Below, one piece after another: positions 1 through 5,139 of a stretch of 7,586 bases of DNA (the stretch's first letter is position 1; the number at the start of each line of letters is the position of its first letter). The stretch is from Actinomycetales bacterium (GTDB lineage: Bacteria; Actinomycetota; Actinomycetes; Actinomycetales; Cellulomonadaceae). The notes below the pieces were generated by a model. The model saw only the letters and a program-made list of their open reading frames with translations. It was not told the DNA's origin and made no database searches. The stretch is from assembly GCA_012514545.1 (NCBI GenBank), contig JAAZAC010000062.1:1-7586 (forward strand), given 5' to 3'. The position numbers and the translations under genes were made by a program.

Positions 1-672
1 GCCCTGCGGCCCGACATGGTCGTGCACCTCGCGGGCGGCAAGAACGTCGTCGTCGACGCGAAGGTCGCCGTCGTGGCCTACCTCGACGCCATGCAGGCGA
101 CCGACGAGGCCGTCCGGGCCGAGCGCCTCGCCGCGCACGCGCGGCACATGCGGCGCCACGTCGACGACCTCGCGGCCAAGGAGTACTGGGAGCAGGTCAC
201 CCCGGCCCCCGAGTTCGTCGTCATGTTCGTGCCCGCCGAGGCCTTCCTCCACGCGGCGCTCGAGGCCGACGGCGCGCTCCTCGAGCACGCGATGGAGCGC
301 CGCGTCGTCATCGCGACCCCGATGACGCTCGTCGCCCTCCTGCGGACCGTCGCCTACGCCTGGCGCCAGGACGCCCTCGCCGCGAACGCGCAGCAGGTCC
401 TCACCCTGGGCCGCGAGCTGCACGGCCGCCTCGCCACCCTCGGCGGCCACGTCGGCCGCCTCGGCCGGCAGCTCGACGGCGCGGTGCGGGCCTACAACGA
501 GACCGTGAGCTCGCTCGAGTCGCGGGTCCTCGTCAGCGCCCGCCGCCTCGCCGACCTCAAGGTCACCGACGACGAGCTCGAGGCGCCCGCGCAGGTCGAC
601 CGTGCCGCGCGGCAGGTGCAGGCGCCCGAGCTGGTCGCCGCGGAGGACGGCCGCGTCGTCGCGATGGGCTAG
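1..672 (+). CDS. rmuC: RmuC family protein (putative nuclease limiting recombination), 5'-truncated
   Basis: This is the C-terminal 223 residues of an RmuC-family protein. The frame is open to the left edge, so the true start is outside the window; the ATG at 16 is internal. RmuC proteins have an N-terminal membrane anchor and coiled coil (not visible here) followed by a restriction-endonuclease-like core. In E. coli, rmuC affects inversion between short inverted repeats. The visible part starts at the core: RPDMVVHL, then VVVDAKV, giving D5, D19 and K21 (window numbering) as the likely PD-(D/E)xK-type metal and catalytic residues. It continues with the family segments around KEYWEQVTPAPEFVVMFVP and the ATPMTLVALLRTVAYAWRQ helix. 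The last 50 or so residues are a charged helix and a short variable tail. The gene converges on ispH with 61 bp between the stop codons. Its TAG stop sits at the centre of a palindrome. The family call is firm; the biochemical activity is inferred. Confidence 0.93.
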   Translation, partial: ALRPDMVVHLAGGKNVVVDAKVAVVAYLDAMQATDEAVRAERLAAHARHMRRHVDDLAAKEYWEQVTPAPEFVVMFVPAEAFLHAALEADGALLEHAMERRVVIATPMTLVALLRTVAYAWRQDALAANAQQVLTLGRELHGRLATLGGHVGRLGRQLDGAVRAYNETVSSLESRVLVSARRLADLKVTDDELEAPAQVDRAARQVQAPELVAAEDGRVVAMG

Positions 673-676
673 CCCA
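665..676 (+). terminator. 12-bp palindrome centred on the rmuC stop codon
   Basis: TGGGCTAGCCCA is a perfect palindrome whose central CTAG contains the rmuC TAG (670-672). In RNA it could form a 4-bp UGGG/CCCA stem with CUAG as the loop. A further GGGCT at 697-701 can pair with AGCCC at 671-675, so a larger alternative hairpin is possible. There is no T-tract, so it would have to be a U-less (I-shaped) terminator of the kind proposed for actinobacteria. The symmetry is seen directly; the terminator role is inference. Confidence 0.35.
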
Positions 677-728
677 GGGGGCCGACGGGCGGGCCCGGGC
701 TGGGGGACGCGCGGTCGAGACTGCGCCG

Positions 729-742
729 CAGCGCTAGCGCTG
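729..742 (-). terminator. 14-bp palindrome centred on the ispH stop codon
   Basis: CAGCGCTAGCGCTG is a perfect palindrome. The minus-strand TAG of ispH (734-736) forms part of its central CTAG. The RNA could fold as a 5-bp CAGCG/CGCUG stem with a CUAG loop. No T-tract follows on the minus strand, where the next bases are GC-rich. It is likely a U-less transcription terminator or a 3'-end stabilising hairpin; the function is inferred from symmetry and position only. Confidence 0.4.
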
Positions 743-1822
743 GACGGGCTCGACGTCGAGGCCGCGCCGCGACCCGCGCGCCGGGCGGGCCGGGGCCTGG
801 CCGGCCGCCTTGAGGTCCGCGCGGAGCTCACGCGGCAGGGAGAACATGAGGTCCTCGGTCGTCGTGCGGACCTCCTCGACGTCCCCGAAGCCCAGCTCGG
901 CGAGCCGCGCCAGCACGTCGCGCACGAGGATCTCCGGCACCGACGCGCCCGAGGTGACCCCGACCACGCCGACGCCCTCGAGCCACGCCGGGTCGATCTC
1001 CTCCGCGCGGTCGATCCGCCGCGCCGCGCCCGCGCCGGCCTCGAGCGCGACCTCCACGAGCCGCACCGAGTTCGACGAGTTCGCCGACCCGACCACGATC
1101 ACGAGGTCCGACTGCGGCGCGATCCGCTTCACCGCCACCTGCCGGTTCTGCGTGGCGTAGCAGATGTCGTCGCTCGGCGGGTCGGCGAGCAGCGGGAACC
1201 GCTCGCGCAGGCGGCGCACCGTCTCCATCGTCTCGTCGACCGACAGCGTGGTCTGCGACAACCAGACCACCTTGGCCGGGTCGCGCACGACGACCCCGTC
1301 GACGTCGTCGGGCGAGTTGACGACCTGGATGTGCTCCGGCGCCTCGCCCTGCGTGCCCTCGACCTCCTCGTGGCCGGAGTGGCCGATGAGGAGGATGTCG
1401 TAGTCGTCCGAGGCGAAGCGCACGGCCTCCTTGTGGACCTTGGTGACGAGCGGGCACGTCGCGTCGATCGTGCGCAGCCCGCGGGCCGCCGCCGCGGCGT
1501 GCACCGCCGGCGAGACCCCGTGCGCCGAGAAGACGACGCGCGCGCCCTCGGGGACCTGGTCGGTGTCGTCGACGAACACCGCGCCCCGCGCCGCCAGGGT
1601 CTCCACGACGTACTTGTTGTGGACGATCTCCTTGCGCACGTACACGGGCGGCCCGTAGTGCTCGAGAGCCTTCTCGACGGCGACGACGGCGCGGTCGACG
1701 CCCGCGCAGTAGCCCCGCGGCGCGGCGAGCAGGACCCGCCGGGTGCCCGACGCCGGCCCCGCGACCCCGCCGGCGGCGCTGCGGTCGCGTGCGGGGACGG
1801 TCGGCGTGTGCAGGGGGTTCAC
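734..1822 (-). CDS. ispH: 4-hydroxy-3-methylbut-2-enyl diphosphate reductase IspH (LytB)
   Basis: A 362-residue cytosolic [4Fe-4S] enzyme of the last MEP-pathway step. It reductively removes the hydroxyl of HMBPP to give IPP and DMAPP. The three cluster cysteines are present: C39 (RGYCAGVDRA), C123 (ATCPLVTKVH) and C221 (ICYATQNRQ). Substrate and catalytic residues are also in place: H68, H101 (SAHGVSP), H151 and E153 (GHEEVEGTQGE, matching E. coli H124/E126), the TTLSVDET threonines at 191-192, S250/N251 in SANSSNS, and S294 in TSGASVPEIL. The start is GTG at 1822, chosen because a TAGACT hexamer lies exactly 6 nt upstream and no spaced Shine-Dalgarno is visible. The first 27 residues before RRVLLAAPRGYC and the last 25 or so are variable tails. 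The gene is divergent from xseA; ispH and the xse genes also lie close together in mycobacteria. Nothing essential appears to be missing. Confidence 0.98.
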   Translation of the reverse strand: MNPLHTPTVPARDRSAAGGVAGPASGTRRVLLAAPRGYCAGVDRAVVAVEKALEHYGPPVYVRKEIVHNKYVVETLAARGAVFVDDTDQVPEGARVVFSAHGVSPAVHAAAAARGLRTIDATCPLVTKVHKEAVRFASDDYDILLIGHSGHEEVEGTQGEAPEHIQVVNSPDDVDGVVVRDPAKVVWLSQTTLSVDETMETVRRLRERFPLLADPPSDDICYATQNRQVAVKRIAPQSDLVIVVGSANSSNSVRLVEVALEAGAGAARRIDRAEEIDPAWLEGVGVVGVTSGASVPEILVRDVLARLAELGFGDVEEVRTTTEDLMFSLPRELRADLKAAGQAPARPARGSRRGLDVEPVQR

Positions 1823-1828
1823 CGCCTC

Positions 1829-1834
1829 AGTCTA
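1829..1834 (-). promoter_or_regulatory. Putative -10 element of a leaderless ispH promoter
   Basis: On the minus strand TAGACT is followed by six bases (GAGGCG) and then the GTG start of ispH. TANNNT about 6-7 nt before an initiation codon is the usual signature of leaderless transcripts in actinobacteria. No convincing -35 box is seen. The GAGG in the spacer is too close to the GTG to be a good Shine-Dalgarno. Confidence 0.5.
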
Positions 1835-1881
1835 CGAGGGCGGCGCGCGAGGGGCGCCTCGGCCCCGTCGCCGCGGGGTGG

Positions 1882-1887
1882 CACCCT
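1882..1887 (+). promoter_or_regulatory. Possible -10 element 6 nt before the xseA GTG
   Basis: CACCCT matches the two most conserved positions of TANNNT (A2, T6) and is separated from the GTG at 1894 by six bases (GGACCC). The 71-bp divergent region with ispH must hold promoters for both genes. No Shine-Dalgarno sequence is seen before this GTG, which fits a leaderless start. The hexamer is a weak match. Confidence 0.3.
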
Positions 1888-1893
1888 GGACCC

Positions 1894-3276
1894 GTGACCG
1901 ACCCCGCCGTCCGGCCCGCCGGCCGCCCCACCGCCCTGCCGGCGAAGGCCGCGGACACGAGCCCGACGGCGCCCTGGCCGGTCCGGCACCTCGCCCAGAA
2001 GATCGCGGACTACGTGCACCGGATGCCCGGGGTGTGGGTCGAGGGCCAGGTCGTGCAGCTCAACCGCCGCCCCGGCGCGGCGATCGTGTTCCTCACCCTG
2101 CGCGACACCGACGCCGACGTGTCCGTGCCGGTCACCGCGCACACCCGCGTCCTCCAGGCGGCGACGACGCCCGTCGAGGAGGGCGCGCACGTCGTCGTGC
2201 ACGCCACGCCCACCTACTGGATGAAGCGCGGCACGCTCTCCCTCCAGGCGGACGAGATCCGCGCGGTCGGCCTCGGCGAGCTCCTCGCGCGGATCGAGCA
2301 CCTCAAGCGCGTGCTGGCCGCCGAGGGGCTCTTCGACCCCGCGCGCAAGCGCCCCCTGCCGTTCCTGCCGCGCGTCGTCGGGCTCGTGTGCGGGCGGGAG
2401 TCGAAGGCGGAGCACGACGTCGTCGTCAACGCGCGCGCCCGCTGGCCGCAGGTCGAGTTCGAGATCCGGCAGGTCGCGGTCCAGGGGCCGAGCGCCGTCG
2501 GCGAGGTCTGCCGTGCGGTGACCGAGCTGGACGCCGACGCGCGGGTGGAGGTCATCGTCGTCGCGCGCGGCGGCGGGTCCGTGGAGGACCTGCTGCCCTT
2601 CAGCAACGAGACCCTGCTGCGGACCGTGGCGGCGTGCCGCACGCCCGTGGTCAGCGCGATCGGCCACGAGACGGACGCGCCGCTGCTCGACCTCGTCGCC
2701 GACGTCCGCGCCTCCACGCCCACCGACGCCGGCAAGCGGATCGTGCCCGACGTCACCGAGGAGCGGGCGCGAGTGCTGCAGGCCCGCGGGCGGCTGCGCG
2801 CGTCCGTCGACGCGCTGCTGCGCCGCGAGCAGGAGCGGCTCGCGGCCGTGCGGTCGCGGCCCGCGCTCGCCCGGCCGGAGGTGCTGCTCGAGGCCCACGC
2901 CGCCCGGCTCACCGACCTGCGCCGCACCGCGTGGCGCATGCTCGACGCGCGGGTGCAGGCCGGCGGCGTCGAGCTCGTCCAGCTCGCCGCGCGCGTGACG
3001 GCTCTCTCCCCCGCCGCCACCCTCGAGCGGGGCTACGCGGTGGTCCAGCGCGCCGACGGCGCCGTCGTGCGCGGCCCGGACGAGGTCGCCGTCGGCGACC
3101 CGCTGCGCGTGCGGCTCGCGCGCGGCGAGCTCGCGGCGCGCGTCGAGGGCGATGCGCCGGCCGAGAACGACGGGCCGGAGGGCGGCGTCGACGGGCCGGA
3201 GGGCGGCGCCGTCGGGACGTCAGGCCGCGCCGGCGGGGCCGGACGCGCGGGCCGCACCAGCCGTTCAGGTCGGTGA
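1894..3276 (+). CDS. xseA: Exodeoxyribonuclease VII large subunit
   Basis: This is the catalytic large subunit (460 residues) of exonuclease VII, which with several XseB copies degrades single-stranded DNA from both ends to oligonucleotides in DNA repair. Domains: an N-terminal OB fold at about residues 28-125 (VWVEGQVVQLNRR...IVFLTLRD), a catalytic domain at about 145-290, a long helical coiled-coil region at about 285-385, and a C-terminal core ending near 428. D175, R225 (VARGGGSVEDL), H258 and D261 (AIGHETD) align with E. coli D155, R205, H238 and D241 at a constant offset of 20, so the active site looks intact. I chose GTG at 1894: in-frame codons further upstream would run back into the ispH 5' region and add residues unlike the family. 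The last 30 or so residues are a Gly/Arg-rich tail that includes a 21-bp tandem duplication. xseB follows directly. Confidence 0.96.
   Translation: MTDPAVRPAGRPTALPAKAADTSPTAPWPVRHLAQKIADYVHRMPGVWVEGQVVQLNRRPGAAIVFLTLRDTDADVSVPVTAHTRVLQAATTPVEEGAHVVVHATPTYWMKRGTLSLQADEIRAVGLGELLARIEHLKRVLAAEGLFDPARKRPLPFLPRVVGLVCGRESKAEHDVVVNARARWPQVEFEIRQVAVQGPSAVGEVCRAVTELDADARVEVIVVARGGGSVEDLLPFSNETLLRTVAACRTPVVSAIGHETDAPLLDLVADVRASTPTDAGKRIVPDVTEERARVLQARGRLRASVDALLRREQERLAAVRSRPALARPEVLLEAHAARLTDLRRTAWRMLDARVQAGGVELVQLAARVTALSPAATLERGYAVVQRADGAVVRGPDEVAVGDPLRVRLARGELAARVEGDAPAENDGPEGGVDGPEGGAVGTSGRAGGAGRAGRTSRSGR
3169..3210 (+). repeat. 21-bp tandem duplication in the xseA 3' end
   Basis: Two adjacent 21-bp units (3169-3189 and 3190-3210) differ at one base (T3188 versus C3209). 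They encode DGPEGGV and DGPEGGA in the disordered C-terminal tail of XseA. The length keeps the frame. This is probably a recent slippage or unequal-exchange duplication in a region under little constraint. Confidence 0.8.
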
Positions 3277-3281
3277 GCGGG

Positions 3282-3287
3282 TTGAAT
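3282..3287 (+). promoter_or_regulatory. Possible -10-like hexamer 6 nt before an xseB GTG
   Basis: TTGAAT sits six bases (GGCCCC) before the GTG at 3294. From T3287 to G3300 the sequence matches T1887-G1900 before and across the xseA start at 13 of 14 positions. It could be an internal leaderless promoter for xseB, or simply a shared start context. It matches TANNNT at only the first and last positions. Confidence 0.22.
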
Positions 3288-3293
3288 GGCCCC

Positions 3294-3602
3294 GTGACCG
3301 CAGCGCAGCCGGACCGCCCCGTCGCCGACCTCTCCTACGAGGAGGCGCGCGACGAGCTCGTCGCCGTCGTCGCCCGGCTCGAGGCGGGCGGCGAGACCCT
3401 CGAGGCCTCGCTCGCCCTCTGGGAGCGCGGCGAGGCGCTCGCGGCGCGGTGCCAGGAGTGGCTCGACGGCGCGCGCGCCCGGCTCGACGCGGCGCGCGCG
3501 GGCGGGGCTCCCTCGGCGCCCTCGGCCGGCGAGGCTGCCGGCGACGCGACCGACGCCTCGACCGAGGCAGGGCCCGACGACCCCCGGGGGCGCCGGCCAT
3601 GA
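3294..3602 (+). CDS. xseB: Exodeoxyribonuclease VII small subunit
   Basis: XseB is the small helical partner that binds the XseA coiled coil in exonuclease VII. With the GTG at 3294 it has 102 residues. The family core is at residues 13-66: LSYEEARDELVAVVARLE, then GGETLEASLALWERGEALA and CQEWLDGARARLD, which is the two-helix hairpin of the family. Residues 70-102 are an Ala/Gly/Ser/Asp-rich tail without recognisable structure. An alternative in-frame GTG at 3273 overlaps the xseA stop as GTGA and would add seven residues, so start by translational coupling is also possible; TTG at 3282 is less likely. I prefer 3294 because of its similarity to the xseA start context. The stop overlaps the kinase start as ATGA. 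The product is secure, the start less so. Confidence 0.93.
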   Translation: MTAAQPDRPVADLSYEEARDELVAVVARLEAGGETLEASLALWERGEALAARCQEWLDGARARLDAARAGGAPSAPSAGEAAGDATDASTEAGPDDPRGRRP

Positions 3603-4618
3603 CCTCGCCGGGCGGCGGCCGGGACGCCGACGTCCTCGAGGCCGCCTACGCGCCCCGGGTCGAGGAGGCGCGGCTCGCCCCCGTCGACGCCGCCGAGCGC
3701 CGGGTGCTCGTCGTCGGGGAGGCGCTCGTCGACGTCGTGCACCGGCCGGACGGCACGGTGACCGAGCACCCCGGCGGCAGCCCCGCGAACGTCGCGCTCG
3801 GCCTCGCCCGGCTCGGCCGGGGCGTGGACCTGCTGACCTGGCTCGGCCGGGACGACCGGGGCCGCGCGGTCGTCGCGCACCTCGAGGCGTCGGGGGCCGC
3901 CGTCGTGCCCGGGTCGGACGGCGCGGCGGCCACGTCGGTCGCCCGGGCCCACCTGGCCGCCGACGGCGGGGCCACCTACGAGTTCGACCTCACCTGGCGG
4001 GTCCCCGAGCGGTGGGCGTCGCCGCCGACGCCGCCGCTCGCCGTGCACACGGGCTCCATCGCCGCGGTGCTCGCCCCGGGCGCCGCCGACGTCGTGCACA
4101 TCCTCGCCGCGCACCGCGCCTCGGCGACGATCACGTACGACCCCAACGTGCGGCCCTCGCTCATGCCGCCGCCGGCCCAGACCCGGGCGGCGGTCGAGCG
4201 CGTGGTCGCCCTCGCCGACGTCGTCAAGGTGAGCGAGGAGGACCTCGCCTGGCTCGACGACGACCCGATGGGCCTCGCCGAGGCGTGGGCGGCCGCGGGG
4301 CCGCACCTCGTCGTCGTCACGCGCGGCGCCCAGGGCGCGGTGGCACTGACCGCGCGCGGGGTGCGGGTCGCGGTGCCGGCCGCGCCCGTGGCCGTCGCGG
4401 ACACGGTCGGCGCGGGCGACGCGTTCATGGCCGCCCTCCTCGACGGCCTGTGGACGGCGGGGCTGCTCGGCCCGGAGGCGCGGCCGGTGCTGCGCGCGGT
4501 GGACGAAGCGACGCTGCGCCGCGTGCTCGAGCGGTGCGCGCTCGTCGCGGGCATCACGGTGGGCCGCCCGGGCGCCGACCCGCCGACCGCCGCCGAGCTG
4601 CGCGACCGCGAGGCCTGA
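3599..4618 (+). CDS. PfkB-family carbohydrate kinase (fructokinase-like)
   Basis: A 339-residue cytosolic sugar kinase of the ribokinase/PfkB family, which transfers ATP phosphate to a sugar or sugar-like substrate. The first family signature is HPGGSPANVALGLARLG (GG at 59-60, N64). DPNVRPSL starts at 181, and VSEEDLAWL follows K210. The second signature, DTVGAGDAFMAAL, spans 268-280, with D274 as the expected catalytic base and GAGD as the anion hole. The layout resembles bacterial fructokinases, but substrate specificity cannot be read from these motifs. The ATG overlaps the xseB stop (ATGA), implying translational coupling. It gives an extension of about 34 residues before the first core strand (RRVLVVGEALVDVV), longer than usual; GTG at 3704 would start directly on the core but lacks the coupling signal. 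Why a sugar kinase is coupled to exonuclease VII genes is not evident. A hairpin covers the stop codon. Confidence 0.93.
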   Translation: MTSPGGGRDADVLEAAYAPRVEEARLAPVDAAERRVLVVGEALVDVVHRPDGTVTEHPGGSPANVALGLARLGRGVDLLTWLGRDDRGRAVVAHLEASGAAVVPGSDGAAATSVARAHLAADGGATYEFDLTWRVPERWASPPTPPLAVHTGSIAAVLAPGAADVVHILAAHRASATITYDPNVRPSLMPPPAQTRAAVERVVALADVVKVSEEDLAWLDDDPMGLAEAWAAAGPHLVVVTRGAQGAVALTARGVRVAVPAAPVAVADTVGAGDAFMAALLDGLWTAGLLGPEARPVLRAVDEATLRRVLERCALVAGITVGRPGADPPTAAELRDREA

Positions 4619-4652
4619 AAGGCTCGACACGGCGCGGCCCGCGCGGGAGCCT
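4609..4652 (+). terminator. Stop-codon hairpin and alternative terminator stem after the kinase
   Basis: CGAG(G)CCT at 4609-4616 can pair with AGGCTCG at 4620-4626, with one bulged G and a GAA loop; the TGA stop (4616-4618) lies at the tip. AGGCTC at 4620-4625 can instead pair with GAGCCT at 4647-4652, enclosing a perfect GCGCG-GCC-CGCGC hairpin at 4632-4644. The two folds exclude each other because they share 4620-4625. The larger fold is the better terminator candidate, followed by GGGCCCTT rather than a true T-tract. The rest of the 89-bp gap to the next gene shows no clear promoter hexamer. Confidence 0.45.
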
Positions 4653-4696
4653 GGGCCCTTCCCGGCGACGGCGCCCGCCGCCGCCGGCAGCGACGC

Positions 4697-4702
4697 AAGG
4701 AG
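4697..4702 (+). promoter_or_regulatory. Shine-Dalgarno of the DUF1761 gene
   Basis: AAGGAG lies five bases before the ATG at 4708. It is the best ribosome binding site on the + strand of the window, and it fixes this start against the long open frame extending upstream. Confidence 0.8.
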
Positions 4703-4707
4703 CCCTC

Positions 4708-5127
4708 ATGGTCCCCGAGATCAACTACTGGGCCGTGCTCCTCGCCACCCTGTCCACCCTCGTCGTCGGCTCGGTCTGGTACACCCCGAAGACCTTCGGC
4801 ACCTACTGGATGCGCGTGGCCCGGGTCGACCCGGCGGCGGCGGAGCGGCGCGGCGTGTGGCCCATCCTCGTGGCCGTCCTCGTCAGCTTCGTCACCGCGT
4901 GGGTGCTCGCCGGCACGATCGCGATCGCGCACGCCTACTACGACGGCACGTTCCTCGTCGACGCGCTGGTCACGGGCGTCCTGCTCTGGGCGGGGTTCAC
5001 GGCGGCGCGCGTCGTCACGCACGACGGGTTCGAGGGCCGGCCACCCGGCCTGACGACGCTGACCCTCGGCCACGAGCTCGTGACGGTGCTGGTCATGAGC
5101 CTCGTCATCGGGCTCATGGGCGTGTAG
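4708..5127 (+). CDS. DUF1761 family small integral membrane protein
   Basis: A 139-residue protein that I recognise as DUF1761-like. The N-terminal INYWAVLLATLSTLVVG followed by SVWYTPKTFGTYWM is the family's typical opening: a first helix, then a W-Y-x-P and F-G motif. Four membrane helices are predicted by eye at about residues 7-23, 51-75, 84-101 and 118-138. Short charged loops separate them (MRVARVDPAAAERR at 35-48 and RVVTHDGFEGRPPG at 101-114). No biochemical function is established for the family, and I see no catalytic motif. The start is set by the AAGGAG at 4697. The 89-bp gap and hairpins after the kinase suggest a separate transcript, though read-through is possible. Its TAG stop lies in a palindrome shared with the converging sugC. 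Confidence 0.85.
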   Translation: MVPEINYWAVLLATLSTLVVGSVWYTPKTFGTYWMRVARVDPAAAERRGVWPILVAVLVSFVTAWVLAGTIAIAHAYYDGTFLVDALVTGVLLWAGFTAARVVTHDGFEGRPPGLTTLTLGHELVTVLVMSLVIGLMGV

Positions 5128-5139
5128 CCCGCGGGCTAC
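5124..5139. terminator. Shared bidirectional palindrome over both convergent stop codons
   Basis: GTAGCCCGCGGGCTAC is a perfect 16-bp palindrome. Its left arm contains the TAG of the DUF1761 gene (5125-5127) and its right arm contains the TAG of sugC on the minus strand (5136-5138). Either transcript could form a 6-bp GUAGCC/GGCUAC stem with a CGCG loop. There is no T-tract on either side. With only 8 bp between the stop codons it is the obvious candidate for a bidirectional U-less terminator. The symmetry is certain; the function is inferred. Confidence 0.5.

Noticed and set aside
1789..1893. Upstream extension of xseA to an ATG at 1789.
   Set aside because: The added 35 residues would be read through the ispH start region and do not look like the family. 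The GTG at 1894 has a start context and gives a normal N-terminus before the OB fold.
602..1897. A 431-codon plus-strand open frame across the whole of ispH.
   Set aside because: It is antisense to ispH, whose cluster cysteines and substrate residues are all intact. The translation is Arg/Ala/Asp-rich with no family signature. Long empty frames are expected at this GC content.
1743..3602. A 619-codon frame that would fuse a long N-terminal region to XseB.
   Set aside because: The upstream part is a shadow of xseA in another frame and is mostly Arg, Ala and Pro. XseB is a small protein, and its core begins just after 3294.
4632..4692. GC-rich stretch with GCC/CCG runs as a possible operator or origin-like repeat.
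   Set aside because: Apart from the GCGCG/CGCGC hairpin there is no ordered repeat, DnaA-box-like sequence or regulator-type palindrome. The runs are ordinary for this composition.
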